DNA of 64,000 nucleotides, from positions 5,084,001-5,148,000 of the forward strand of contig JAKZAP010000014.1 of assembly GCA_023053575.1 (NCBI GenBank). The letters run 5' to 3'. A program made the position numbers and the translations under genes. Positions 1 to 10,489 of this stretch are shown one piece after another. The notes beneath the pieces are model-generated. The model did no database searches. It saw nothing but the letters and a program-made list of their open reading frames with translations, and was not told the DNA's origin. This stretch comes from Branchinecta lynchi (Eukaryota > Arthropoda > Branchiopoda > Anostraca > Branchinectidae). Within the stretch, counting starts at the first letter, position 1. Each line of letters opens with the position of its first letter.

Positions 1-339
1 ATGTTTGCATATAAGTCGCATTTCGTACTTCTCATTTGTTATTACGTTCCGGCAATGGTAGAATAGCTCGTTCCCTAACAAAGGATAGTATTTGCTCCAT
101 TTAAATCAGAAAAATTGTTCAGTTTTATGACAACGAACGGCTGCGGTACCATACTGGTACCATACCATACTGGCTGGTACCATATTTAATTGCTTATTAA
201 AAGCATTTAAAAGCGCTACACTGTGTGACCAAATACTTCTACACTTGCTTCTTGTTGAAAAGCGACATAGAATGTTCATCTTCAGGTTATCTATTGTTTG
301 CGCTAGATTGCTTCTCTGAATCTCATCAAAGATGGAGAT
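1..339. other. No gene recognised
   Basis: AT-rich sequence without a convincing reading frame. Around 140-187 the block GGTACCATAC recurs about three times in direct and inverted order, making a small local hairpin. Nothing else is seen. Confidence 0.5.
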
Positions 340-437
340 TTTTTTTTTCTTCCGAAAAGCAGTCGGTAAAAATTGCCTGCAAGTCGGTAAACGGTACCTT
401 GTCCCCCCCCCAATCATTTTGGCTAGTAACGCCTCTG
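340..437 (+). mobile_element. hAT-type MITE fragment, family H1 (right end)
   Basis: Ends in GTAACGCCTCTG, preceded by a C-tract, CATTTTGGCTAG, and the internal motif CAGTCGGTAAA. The same right end occurs at 25,576 and 32,446, and inverted at 29,138. The left end is missing, so this copy is truncated and no target-site duplication can be checked. Confidence 0.65.
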
Positions 438-654
438 GTGAGGGGTCCTAAGATAACTTAACCAACTTAAGGGGTCGGCAACCAGAATTCTTAGTCAAGT
501 GGGGGGTCGGCAACTGACTTTAGTATCCTGTGATGGGTAAAGAAATTGGAAACTCTTCTTCTTTGAGGGATTCCACCTCTTTCCGAGCGAGGGTCGTCAA
601 CTAAGTTATTTAGAGTCCACCATTTCTTTCCTGGTCTTAGTAACTTGTCACGGA
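438..654 (-). repeat. R185 repeat, inverted left arm
   Basis: The reverse complement of this stretch matches 5,700-5,900, including GTTGCCGACCCCTC-type blocks, the phrase CTCGCTCGGAAAGAGG and CCATCACAGGA. It is the left side of an inverted array whose right side is 5,353-6,170. The 655-5,352 element lies between the two arms. Confidence 0.75.
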
Positions 655-667
655 CAGGGGCGTCCCG

Positions 668-1149
668 AGCCTTTCTTCATTGGGAGGGGGGGGGGGGGGT
701 GCACCTGGTACAATTGACCGAATCGGTACCTGATTTTTACTGAGTTTATAAATAAAAAATAAAAAAATGGAAAAATACAGCGAGTTGCCTTCATAAAGCT
801 ACAGCGTAAAAAAGTTGCTGAGTATGTACAAAAAAAGTCGAAAGACAAAAATTAATACATTTTCACGCTTTTCCGCTTCTTTTTTTTTCTTCATGGATTT
901 GCCGTCAATAGCTTTTTATCTTTGGAACACCGTTCCAGTTTAGCCTAATCTCAAACAAGAGCTGAAAGCTCATATGGCAGTTGTAAGAACAGTTAGCATG
1001 TTCAGATACGGTTTGCAGTTTTCAAGACTGGATATTCATTTCATCAGAAAATGGGCTTGATCTAGTAACTCTGCAATGGTTATACCACTCATTGACAGCT
1101 GTTTCTTCCTCCAAACGATGATCGGATCGGGGGAGGGACTATTTTTAAG
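668..1149. other. Left interior of the hAT-like element, no gene
   Basis: A G-tract at about 689-701, then AT-rich sequence. Around 960-1,020 there is a piece (GCTCATATGGCAGTTGTAAG) that resembles part of the repeat at 10,020-10,050 and 18,490-18,515. No coding signal. Confidence 0.5.
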
Positions 1150-2215
1150 CCAAGCAGATAGTCCCTAACATGCCTGCCAAATTTCACGGTTACAGCACAT
1201 CTGGAAGTACCCTAGCTCGTGATCATCGGAATCGTGGAAAACCCATTCCAACTCCCCCCCACTGTGACACGATCCGGTCTTGTTTTGTCAATAATGTATC
1301 CACGGCTTATGCTTGTTCTTCCCTCCAAGTCCCATCCCGATCTCTGGACTCTAAGCGTTTCACGAGATTTCGGGCATCCCCCTCCAGCTCCCCACCCAAG
1401 TTATCGGATCCGTCCCAGACCTGAGACACTTCTTCTTGACACTTAAGTTTCATCCACGTCTGATCACCCGTTCCAAAGTTACGCATGTCACTAGAATCCA
1501 GATTCCCCATCCTTCCACTCCTCCCGGCTCTTCCCATGACCATCGGATCGGGAAAGGAAATATTATCAAGTGGACCTGGGAGAGTAGCTAATATGTCTGT
1601 CAAGTTTCGTGGTCCTAGTACATCTGGAAGTACCCTAACTCGTGATCACAGGAAATCCGGGAGAACGCCCTCCAACCCCTCTACTGTGACACGATCCGGT
1701 CTTGTTTTGTCTAGAGTTAATGCTTGTTCTTCCCTTCAATTTCCATCCCGATCCCTCGACCCTAAGCATTTCACGAGATTTCTGGTCCCCTCCTCTAACC
1801 CCCCCCCCCACCCAGTTTTCAGATTCGGTCCAGAATTTGAAATTGAAAATATGAGACACTTGCTCTTCATCATTGTCAAGTTTCATTCATGTCCGATTAT
1901 CCGTTCCAAAGTTATGCATGTTGCTCGTTCCTGGATTCCGCATCCCTCCACTCGCCCCGCGATGGCTGGATATGGTAAGTGATTATATCCGAATTAATCT
2001 GGGTGGTTCCCTCATATGCCTCCCAAGTTTTATTGTGCTAGCTTATGTGGAAGCGTTTCACGAGATTTCCGGTGCCACCCTCCAGCCCCCCCCCCCCCCC
2101 CCAGTTATCGAATCTAGTCCAGATTTGGAAACTCGACAAACGAAACACTTGTTCCTGACATATGTCAAGTTTCATGCATTTCCAATCGATTACCCGTTCT
2201 AAAGTTTTGTCAGAA
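1150..2215 (+). repeat. R430 higher-order repeat array, copy 1
   Basis: Tandem units of about 424 bp: TCTGGAAGTACCCTA starts at about 1,199 and again at 1,623. Each unit has three related sub-blocks containing AAGTTTCATC-type words and C-rich tracts. The same family, inverted, fills 8,690-9,690, and in the same orientation 19,070-20,010. Several 60-165 codon open frames here are artefacts of the repeat. It interrupts the 3' side of LINE-A. Confidence 0.75.
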
Positions 2216-2628
2216 CGCAGAACCGATGCCCAGTCCTTCTTATTAGTCGGGAAATCCAAACCCTTAACCCGCATTGGTCTAAGGGCCTTTTTGAAATTGC
2301 GCTTCGTTTTTTGCTTGAGGTCAAAGACAGTCCCATGCAACCACAAGCATTCCAAATTTGGTACCAAGTCCGAGCACGGCTTTTAACTTTTTTGATCTCC
2401 GGGTCGATTTTCCACAAAGGTTTCCTTGTCCCAATCTTGACACGCTCAAGAGGGACAGCCATTTCTTCAGCTTGTTTTAGACACTATACAATCTGATTGT
2501 AATAAGAGTTGATGTCGAGACTGATGGGGTACCAGGGTCTGGAGCAAATGGAAGGGTATTCTTATCCTGGACAGAAGCGTAGTTAGGTACTGCAAAAATA
2601 TCACTTTGTTACACCTGTCCCAGTTGCG
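2195..2628 (-). pseudogene. LINE-A linker between endonuclease and RT (broken)
   Basis: On the minus strand two overlapping frames give a segment with the pattern K-x-R-A-R-T-W-Y-Q-I-W-N-A-C-G and then KTKRNFKKALRPMR. This matches the basic linker between endonuclease and reverse transcriptase in I/Jockey/CR1-type LINEs. A frameshift separates the two parts. The RT itself is absent, because the sequence runs into R430 repeats near 2,200. It continues LINE-A across the MITE at 2,637-2,841. Confidence 0.6.
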
Positions 2629-2636
2629 CTTTTCAC

Positions 2637-2841
2637 CCAGGGTTGGTCACCAACAACCAGGGTGTACGAATTACTTCAGGATACTTTGGGTTACTCAGGG
2701 TTACTTTGGGTTATTTTGGGTTACATTGTATTGGGTTACATTGGGTTACTTTGGGTTACATTAGGTTACACTGCGTTACTTTGAGATACTCTTGGGTTAC
2801 TTTCCAGGGTGTACGAAGTTACTTTTGGTGACCAACCCTGG
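2637..2841. mobile_element. MITE with internal TTGGGTTAC minisatellite
   Basis: Terminal inverted repeats CCAGGGTTGGTCACCAA and TTGGTGACCAACCCTGG. A perfect 8-bp target-site duplication CTTTTCAC lies at 2,629-2,636 and 2,842-2,849, which points to a hAT-like origin. The middle is a degenerate minisatellite of about 10-bp units (TTGGGTTACA, TTGGGTTACT). It sits inside the LINE-A coding region and so is younger than that LINE. Confidence 0.85.
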
Positions 2842-3560
2842 CTTTTCACACCATTTAGGGGGAGTTTTATTCTGTTGGACAGCAACGAGTTTTGATCTGA
2901 AGCTGCACGAAATACACAAGTGGTCATCGTCAATATTTTCGGTGTCCATATGGACAAGGCCATCAACTGCATTATCTGACGAAGTGATTATGTGGTCGAT
3001 GTTTGACGTTGCACTGTCTACGTTGTGGATATACGTGTAGTCGAGGTCTTTAGGTTCTATTTGGTATCCATCAGGTAGGCTATCGAGTAACAGCATTGAT
3101 CTAGGGGATGTTTTCAGAATATCGCAGTTCAGGTCACCGGCCAAGATCCATGGAATTTGTTGATTTGAGATGCTTCTGAGAACCGTCTGGAGTTTTCTGC
3201 AAGCATTCGTAAAGACATTCAAAGATTGCGAGTTGCGTCGATTGCATGGTAGATACACGTTAACAATTGCGAAACGATTAGTCTTGACAGCAATAATGTT
3301 ATTGTTCGAATAGATCAGATGGGCAGAAGCAGAGATATCGCAGCTAACACATGTGGCTAATCCTCTACCCTTGGTTTTGCGCGCATCCCGAAGGAAAGTG
3401 AAGTGATTTTGCGATCGTTGGAGAAAACGACGTTCGTGTTGGTCAATAGGTGCTCTTGCAGAAAAATTATATCATGTTTCTCCAATAGATCGTTTATTAG
3501 CAGATCCTTGTCCTTAGTGCCATTGATGTTGAGAGAAGCTAGCCTGATAAGGCTCGAATC
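2842..3560 (-). pseudogene. LINE-A AP endonuclease domain (broken)
   Basis: Minus-strand remnant of an apurinic/apyrimidinic-type endonuclease of a non-LTR retrotransposon. In order it shows RLASLNING, IFLQEH, VNVYLPCN, ILAGDLNCD, SNIDHII and DDDHLCI, which are the expected metal-binding and catalytic blocks. A frameshift near 3,357-3,362 splits the domain, and the MITE at 2,637 cuts it at the C-terminal side. ORF1 lies upstream at 3,600-4,607. The family normally nicks target DNA to prime reverse transcription. This copy cannot be functional. Confidence 0.8.
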
Positions 3561-3599
3561 CATTGAAGATAAAGATTTCTCGGCTGATTTCCGTAAGAT

Positions 3600-4607
3600 G
3601 GGGCACTTCATGCTGAAAGAAACGTGGTTGCCCTGGCAGTTGGCGCACATCAGACTATTTGAGCATGGATTGGATTTCGTACATATGGTTTCCAGAACAA
3701 CGAGCACACCTCAAGCTATTACAGTCGAGTTTGCACTTGCCCTGTCTGTGACTAGGAGATTGGCATTTATTACATCGCGGAAGAATACGGAGATACTCCA
3801 CAATACGGAAAAATTCATAGCCAATCCGAGCTCCGTTTACAAGGGCTTTCTCCAGCGCTGACTGGTCCAGGAACACTAGCAGCTCGGTCTAACGACGGTA
3901 GTGCGCGAGCCGGGGTGCTTATCCGTAATCGCCTTTGCTATGCGTGTAGCTGATTCCTGACTGGCGGTTTCCAAAATCCATCGGTTTTGTGAACTACTAA
4001 CTTTTACGTTGGTAATAGAGTCATGCCCATTTAGCTGGTCATGTGCGGCTTTTCGGGAAAGCGGATCAGATATCCCGTCAGGAGAGTTGTCAACGATTAT
4101 TTTCACAACATCGGAGTATGTAGGCCTGTGGTTGCGATGATCTGATTTGTTGCCAGCTGCCGACATTTTTGGCTGGGTGTGAGACAAGTTATCCATCGAG
4201 AAAGGTTTCTCAGACATAAGCTTGACTTCGTTGACACAGGTAGTGATTCGGCAGGAAAGGGTGGCAAAGGCTGAAGCTGGGATGAACGGTACCTCACTGT
4301 GAGATTTGATCACGAGGCAGAGGGACGTCGTCTTCATCGCACCGATTGAAGGCACCGAGAGCATCGATAGAATTGGCCGAAGCAGTGTTGGGACAGGATC
4401 CTGTGAAAAAGCCTTCTTCCAAAGTAGGCGCTTTGCAGCCAAAATAACTGCCTTAGGAAAAAACTCTACAGTGCACTGAGCAATGCTGTCATGGCCGATC
4501 GCCTTTTTGAAATTATCTTGTAAGAAGTCCAATACAGGGTCATAGAAAAGCATAGGAGACGACATGGCCAACTGCCAGGTTTTGGATTCCAAGTACACAA
4601 CGGTCAC
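3600..4607 (-). pseudogene. LINE-A ORF1 (gag-like, zinc knuckles)
   Basis: Minus-strand frame of 243 codons (3,876-4,607), continued after frameshifts by 3,655-3,876 and 3,600-3,707. The C-terminal part carries zinc-knuckle signatures: CNKCQSPSHRQGKC (CX2CX4HX4C), CARCSGNH and CANCQGNH, the last followed by a further Cys (CX2CX3HX6C). This is typical of the nucleic-acid-binding gag-like ORF1 of I/Jockey-type LINEs. The N-terminal half has no domain I recognise. The stretch from 4,613 outward is not LINE-like, so 4,607-4,612 is near the 5' boundary. Confidence 0.75.
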
Positions 4608-4612
4608 TTTTT

Positions 4613-5340
4613 GACAGTCGAGAGCTTGAAACCGATAATTATCAAACTGAAACGGAGATTGCGACCGTTCAGCTCAACGGTCAGACGAAGACTGACCTGA
4701 AATGAATGCCGCTTAAATTACCGAACTCAGTAACTGGGTTGAAGCAAATAATGAATTCGTAGTATACCGAAAAACTAAAAAAAAAAAAATAAGGAACAGA
4801 TCGAGAGCGGTATTACAAGCGAATTTCGTAATTTAATAAAACTCTTCTTAAAACCACCTAAGACATCCGAATTTGGCAAGTCTAGTAATAGGAACGTATT
4901 AAAGAAAAATCTAGCGAATTACCGTTCGGTAACGAATCAGAACCAAATGAATCTCAGCGATTTCAATTATGAAATGGACTGACCGAATGAGACCAAATTA
5001 CCGAATTCGGTAGAGAATGAGACCAAATAAACTGGATAAATCACCGAATTGACGCAGGGACGGACCGAATGCGGCGAAATCGATGTGGACTGAACAAGAG
5101 TTGGATGAATTGTCGAATTTGGTCACGAATCAGAACCAAATGAATCTGATTAATGACCGAATTATAAAATGGACCGACCGAACAGATACGGACTTGCCCA
5201 ATTTCGAAATGCGGGGACAAACGATTTTATGAAAAGGGCATCAAGGCTTCGCAGCGGTGCCCGTTTCGACCGAATTCTTAGCCTTCGGCGAAAATTTTAC
5301 CGAATGTCCAAAACGTAGTCCAAAATGTCCCCCCCCCCCC
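4613..5340. other. AT-rich interior of the hAT-like element
   Basis: No gene. The words ACCGAATT, GACCGAAT and GAATCAGAACCAAATGAATCT recur, so this is a degenerate internal repeat, ending in a C-tract just inside the right terminal repeat at 5,340-5,352. Confidence 0.6.
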
Positions 5341-5352
5341 GGGACGCCCCTG

Positions 5353-6170
5353 GTCTGTATAGTACCTTAGAGTACTAAAACGAGGAAAAAAATGGTGGAC
5401 TTGATTAGTTGACGACCCCTTAAAGCCACTAAAACGAGAAAAAGAACAGAGAACTATGAATTTTGATAGTTGCCGACCCCTCAAACAGAATTTAAAATTC
5501 CCAATTTCTTTCTTCGTTTTAGTACTCTAAGGAACTATCCGTGACAGGATACTAAAACGAGAAAAGACATGGTGGACTTAAAATATCTTAGTTGCCGACC
5601 CCTCAAAGCTACTAAAACAAGAAAGGGAACGATGAATTATGAATTTTGATAGTTGCAGACCCCTCAAAGAAAAATAATTTAGAATTCCCAGTTTCTTTCC
5701 TCGTTTTAGTACTCTAAGGTACTATCCTTGACAAGTTACTAAGACCAGGAAAGAAATGGTGGACCTGAAATATCATAGTCGCCGACCCCTCGCTCGGAAA
5801 GAGGCAGAATCCCTCAAAGAGGAAGAGTTCCAATTTATATACCCATCACAGGACCCTTCACCTGACTGAAAATTCTAGTTGCCGACCCCTCATTGCTACT
5901 ACTCAAAGGTACTTTAGGTTGTTACTTAGCTGCCGACCCCTCACTTAACTGAAAATTCTAGTTGCCGACCCCTCTAAGCTACTAAGCCGAGGAAGGGAAC
6001 AGTGAATTATGATTTTTGATAGTTGCTGACCCTTCAAAGAAGAATAATTTAGAATTTCCAATTTCTTTCCTCGTTTTAGTACTCTAAAGCACTATCCGTG
6101 ACAAGTTAATAAAACCAGGAAGGAAATGGTGGACTTGAAATATCTTAATTGCCGACCCCTCGCAGTCCCA
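5353..6170 (+). repeat. R185 tandem array
   Basis: Direct units of about 180-187 bp. ATGGTGGACTT-type words occur near 5,391, 5,570, 5,757 and 6,126, each followed by GTTGCCGACCCCTC. Units contain an internal near-palindrome built on TTTCTTTCCTCGTTTTAGTA and its complement. It is the inverted partner of 438-654. Confidence 0.8.
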
Positions 6171-6189
6171 TACCGACAGGGAAAACAAG

Positions 6190-7605
6190 ACCAAAGGTTT
6201 CGATGGGATCCCAAAAATTCAATATCTGATCCAGACAACTGGGTCTTGTCTTAGCCAGATCCAGTCTTCGCCAGACTCCTTGAACATTTTTACAATTAAA
6301 ATTCAGAAACAGATTAAGGCCAAATAGCTAATCACCTGAGAAAACCAAGTTCAGATTTGGATTCAGCATGTGTGTTTACTCCTATAAGTCATATCTGTTT
6401 TGACGAAAACTTCCTGCCACTTCTGCCAATTTCCCGGTTCCGGCCGAACTCCAGAACTACTTGTCCGGCGAAAAAAGAAAGCTCAAAGACGAAATCAGGG
6501 TATCTTCTTTCCCCAGTAATGAACATCTAATCAACTTCAAATAGAAATTTAGCTTATAACAAATTTTCCGATTCCAGCCGGATTCCGGTCGAACTATATG
6601 TCCGGGTAAAATACGATTGTCACACAGGGACTCAGCATCTCTTCTTACCCCTAAATCGCTTGTCTAATCAACTAGAAATAAAACTTTGACTTCCAACTGT
6701 TTTCCGGTTTTGGCCGGATTCCGGACGAACTACATGTCCGGGTAGAAACTTGTTTTCACATAAGTGTTCAGCATGTCTTCTTGCCCTAAATCGAACATCT
6801 AATCAACTCCAAATAAAACTTTTAATTTTGACAAACTTTCCGGTTTGGTCCGGATTCCGGTCGAAATACTTGTCCGTCGAGAAAATAGTTTTCACCATCG
6901 TCTTCAGCATGTCTCCCTACCTCTAAATCGAACATTTAATCAACTTCAAATAAAACTTTTACTTTCAACAAACTTTCCGGTTTGGGCCGGATTCCGGGGG
7001 AAATACATGTCCATCGAGAAAATAGTTTTCACCATCGTCTTCAGCATGTCTTCCTACCCTTAAATCGAACATCTAATCAATTTCAAATAAAACTTTTACT
7101 TTCAACAAACTTTCCGGTTTGGGCCGGATTCCGGGCGAAATACTTGTCCGTAGAGAAAATAATTTTCACCATCGTCTTCAGCATGTCTTCCTACCACTAA
7201 ATCGAACATCTAATCAACTTCAAATAAAACTTTTACTTTCAACAAACTTTCCGGTTTTGGCAGGATTCCGGGCGAACTACTTGTCCGATGACAAAATGGT
7301 TTTCACCATCGTGTTCAGCATGTCTTCTTACCCCATAATCGACTATCATATTAGCTGTTTCAAAATATTTTGTTTGTCCCTTAATTTGAATCCCCTCCCC
7401 CACCCCTAAATGTAGAGCTACAAAGCCCATCTACGAACTTGACTGGTCCGACGACCCAACGAACCCTCACACCAAGTTTCATCAAAATATCTCATTCCCT
7501 TCGAGAGTTATCGTGCTTACAGACGGACGGACGGACGGACGGACAGACGGACAACTTTTGCGATGTCATAGGTATCCCTCCACTTACGTTTTGGGATCCC
7601 AAAAA
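6190..7605 (+). mobile_element. P137 composite element, copy 1
   Basis: Starts ACAAGACCAAAGG then GATGGGATCCCAAAAA. Seven tandem core repeats of about 137 bp follow (CCGGATTCCGG blocks near 6,430, 6,570, 6,705, 6,838, 6,975, 7,112 and 7,249). Then come a conserved tail with CCAAGTTTCATCAAAATATC, an (ACGG)n microsatellite at about 7,517-7,552, and the right end CACTTACGTTTTGGGATCCC. Open frames of 62-96 codons inside are repeat artefacts. The layout resembles molluscan pearl-type or Helitron-derived non-autonomous elements; this is analogy only. Confidence 0.75.
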
Positions 7606-8015
7606 GGAGGAAAGGGTGAACCTTTAAAAATGTAAGTCGCCTACACCTCACGGGATATTAAACAGAGGAAAAGGGCGGTGCAGCTTGCCAGTTTTTCGGA
7701 TACTAACATTGCTGACCCCTCACCGGATGCTAAACAGAGGAAAGGGCTTGCCAGTTTTTCGAATCCTCGATTTCTAGTAATAATTATTTCCCCGTTTCAG
7801 TTTGCCCTTCCTAGTTTTGGTATCTTTGCCTGCTCTTCTCTTGCTTTTCCTTTCCTACTTTTAGTCGATCCCTGTTATTACCGTATCTTTATTTATTTTC
7901 TCTTTGTTGCCTATTATTTATTTGTTGGTATTGTGGCAATTTTTCCAATAAACCTTAACCTAAGTTTCATAAAAGATAACACGCAGTTTTAACAGATAAT
8001 TCTTAGGATGTTAGC
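7606..8015. repeat. Dispersed repeat remnants
   Basis: 7,640-7,760 has two copies of a CCTCACSGGATRYTAAACAGAGGAAA motif. 7,790-7,975 matches 38,230-38,350 (CTTTGTTGCCTATTATTTA, then GTGGCAATTTTTTCC and AATAAACCTTAACC); the AATAAA-containing end suggests a LINE 3' terminus. No gene. Confidence 0.5.
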
Positions 8016-8017
8016 TG

Positions 8018-8160
8018 TTATAGTTTTGCAAACGTTCCGCATAGACTGTTATGCATACAGGAAGAGACGGAACACCGCCGGATATAGGGAAAGCCAGCAG
8101 ATACTTTTCTAGCGTTCTTTTTGCTCTTCTTGATTATGTGTAACGTTTGCAAAATCATAA
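8018..8160. mobile_element. Short MITE (143 bp)
   Basis: Terminal inverted repeats TTATAGTTTTGCAAACGTT and AACGTTTGCAAAATCATAA differ at two positions. No coding capacity, and no clear target-site duplication. Confidence 0.6.
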
Positions 8161-8689
8161 TAGATACAATTCTTGTATTATTCGATATGAAACTTCCGGC
8201 AGTGCAGTAACGGCTTGCATTTAGGGTTTTCCACTGGGGTGACCCCTACCGTCCAACCGGAACATCCCCTCAATAGACCCTAAGCAAGCTTCGCTAAACC
8301 ATCAACGCACACTTTTTACGCTCATCCATCCCCTATGAATCTCAAGTGGAGAAAAGCCTAGCCCCTATAGCGGTGCTCACGAAACGTTCCATACAGAAAA
8401 GTGATTATCCTGCTCGAACGCCCAACTCCTAATGTTTATTAGGATAACCGCCAATATCCCTCGAGAGTGATGAAAAAGACAGATCGATCTGAGAGAAGAT
8501 TTTCATATCCAAAGAAAACAAAGCGCATTTGAATCAAAGGAAACAGGGACGTCTGGTAGATTTACCTCTAATTTCAGTGCTTGCAACGAAGGTCCTTGAT
8601 GAACTTGAGACTGACATTGAATCGATGTGCGAAAGTCTGGGTAAAGGACGTACAGGTATAGGCGTATGAACTAGCTTCGGTGTTATTAT
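8161..8689. other. No gene recognised
   Basis: No coding frame or repeat family could be supported in this stretch. Confidence 0.4.
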
Positions 8690-9690
8690 GGCACCTGCCT
8701 TTCGGCCAAGTGCCATATACCGATCACTTTTCCGTCGGTCTGTTTGTCGGTCTGTCTGTCGGTTAGTCCGGTGTTTGCAAGTTAGGGTACTTCCAGATAT
8801 GCTAGGACGATGAAACTTGGCAGGCATATTAGGGACCCGACCAAACTAAGTTGGAAATAGTCACTTGCCCGATCCGACCGTCGTGGGGGGAGGGAGGGGA
8901 ACCGGAATCCGGAATTTAGTGGCATGCATAACTTTCGAACGGGTTATCGGATCTTAAAGAAAGTTGATATTTGGAGAGACGTCATGTCTCAGATGTTCCA
9001 TTTCAAGTCCGGACCGAATCCGATGAATGTGGGGGGGGGCGCAGGGGGGGGACCGGAAATCATATGATAAGTTTAAGGTGGAGGGATCGGGATGAAACTT
9101 TGTGAGAGGAACAAGCACAAGCCCTAGGTACATCATTGGCAGAAGCGGACGGGATTCGTGCACTCTGGTGGGAGTTGGAGGGGGGAGCGGAATTCCGGTG
9201 ATACGGAATTAAGTTACTTTTAGGTCGGCTGGGACAGTGAAACTTGGCAAGCATACCAGGGACCCTACCAAACTAACTTGGAAATAGTCACTTCCCCGAT
9301 CCGACCACCGTGGGGGGAGTAGAGGGAAGGGGAATCCGGAATCTAGAGGTACGAATAACTTTGGAACGGGTGATCCGATCTTAATGAAACTTGACGTTTG
9401 GAAAGACTTCATGTCTCGGATGTCCCACGTGAAGTCCAAACCGGATTTGATGATTGTGCGGGGGGGGAGTCAGAGGGGGGAGCTGTAAATCTTGTGACAC
9501 GCTTATAGTGGAACGATTGGGATGAAACTTGGTGGGAGGAACAAGTACAAGCCCTAGATTCATCAGTGGCAGAACTGCATCGGATTTGCGAACTTTGGGG
9601 GGGGGGGGAGTTAGATAGGGGGGAGGGTCCAGAATTCCGGTGATCACGAGTTAAGGTACTTCCAGATGTGCTAGAACCATGAAACTTAGC
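8690..9690 (-). repeat. R430 higher-order repeat array, copy 2, with microsatellite
   Basis: Begins with a TATGGCAC block and a GTCGGTCTGT-type microsatellite (about 8,730-8,765). Units of 424-438 bp then start ACTTCCAGATATGCTAGGA (8,791), near 9,215 and near 9,653. Each has three sub-blocks of about 145 bp carrying GATGAAACTTGG-like words, G-tracts and CCGGAATCCGG. Opposite orientation to 1,150-2,215 and 19,070-20,010. Confidence 0.75.
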
Positions 9691-9699
9691 TTGAACATT

Positions 9700-10065
9700 A
9701 GAGACTTGACATGATTAAATCATTTTTGCCTCAAGGGTTTTGCTTACAACTGAATTTCTTAAAGTACAAATGATACTTTGAGTATAATATACAATTCATT
9801 CTCCCGATGAGCTCATCATCATTTTTGCTTCAAGAGTTTTGATTACAGACGAATTTATTGCGCCTCTAAAGTGCGCATTATCACAGCCAAATGCATTATC
9901 AAACGATACGTTCTTGTGATTTCCAAGGACCCATTATCTCAAGGGTTTTGCTTAGAAATAATCACAACAAACCCACGAACTGAAGAACTCCTACTTTCAT
10001 CGTCTGACCCAGCCTTGCAAGTGCCATATGAGCTTCCAGCTCTTGTTCGTTATTTCAAGGAGAAT
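9700..10065 (+). repeat. Dispersed repeat, inverted copy at 18,480-19,060
   Basis: Words such as CTCAAGGGTTTTGCTTA, ATCACAGCCAAATGCATTAT and GTGCCATATGAGCTTCCAGCTC recur, inverted, at 18,480-18,700. The GGTTTTG block repeats about every 100-200 bp. No coding function is supported, although a 65-codon frame exists. Confidence 0.6.
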
Positions 10066-10074
10066 TAAAAAGAG

Positions 10075-10480
10075 GACGCCAGAAAAAAAACATTTGTGTA
10101 TGCAAAGTAGCTCGAGTACTAAAAAGAGGCACACCAGAAAAAGGGTCCTAAAAGGACAATCCACACAAGGGTCCTAAAAATACACCCCAGAAAAGGGTCC
10201 TAAAAAGGCAGGTTATAGAATCACCTTTTATAATCCAAAGAAGTCGAGTACTAAAATAAGGCACGCCAGAAAAGGGTCCTAAAAAGGCAGGAAAGAAAAG
10301 AGACCTAAAAAGGCACACCAGAAGAGGGTCCTAAAAAGGGAAGTTATAGAGTCACCTTTTATATCCCAAAGAAGTCAAGTGTTAAAAAAAGGCACACCAG
10401 AAAAATTCATTTTTATGTAAAGAAGCTGGAGTACTAAAAAGAGGCACGCCAGAAAAAGGGTCCTAAAAAAGGCACAGACG
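10075..10480 (+). repeat. Degenerate tandem repeat (GGCACACCAGAAAAGGGTCCT)
   Basis: About ten imperfect copies of a GGCACRCCAGAAAAGGGTCC-like unit separated by A-rich runs, plus two copies of a longer block (TTATAGARTCACCTTTTATA then CCAAAGAAGTC). Confidence 0.7.
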
Positions 10481-10489
10481 GTGCATGCC

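Larger units (their letters stand above)
655..5352. mobile_element. Large hAT-like element (4.7 kb) with nested insertions
   Basis: Left end CAGGGGCGTCCCG and right end CGGGACGCCCCTG are perfect 13-bp terminal inverted repeats, each followed inward by a G or C tract, as in the H1 MITEs. The left flank ends GTCACGGA and the right flank begins GTCTGTA. The left flank runs straight into the right flank when compared with uninterrupted R185 copies (CACGGA then TAGTACCTTAG), so these two ends probably bound one insertion with a decayed 8-bp duplication. No transposase frame is seen. The interior holds R430 repeats, a reverse-oriented LINE and an AT-rich 3' part rich in ACCGAATT-like words. It is probably non-autonomous. 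A chance pairing of two separate fragments is the alternative. Confidence 0.55.

Noticed and set aside
2640..2830. TTGGG-rich repeat as interstitial telomere sequence
   Set aside because: The unit is TTGGGTTAC with variants, not a known telomere repeat, and it lies within a MITE bounded by a target-site duplication.
6845..7409. Series of similar 72-96 codon ORFs with start codons 137 bp apart
   Set aside because: Period equals the P137 core repeat; frames are by-products of the tandem array, not a gene family.
10075..10480. CRISPR-like spacing of short repeats
   Set aside because: Units are degenerate and adjoining with A-rich joins, there are no unique uniform spacers and no cas genes, and the window is eukaryotic.
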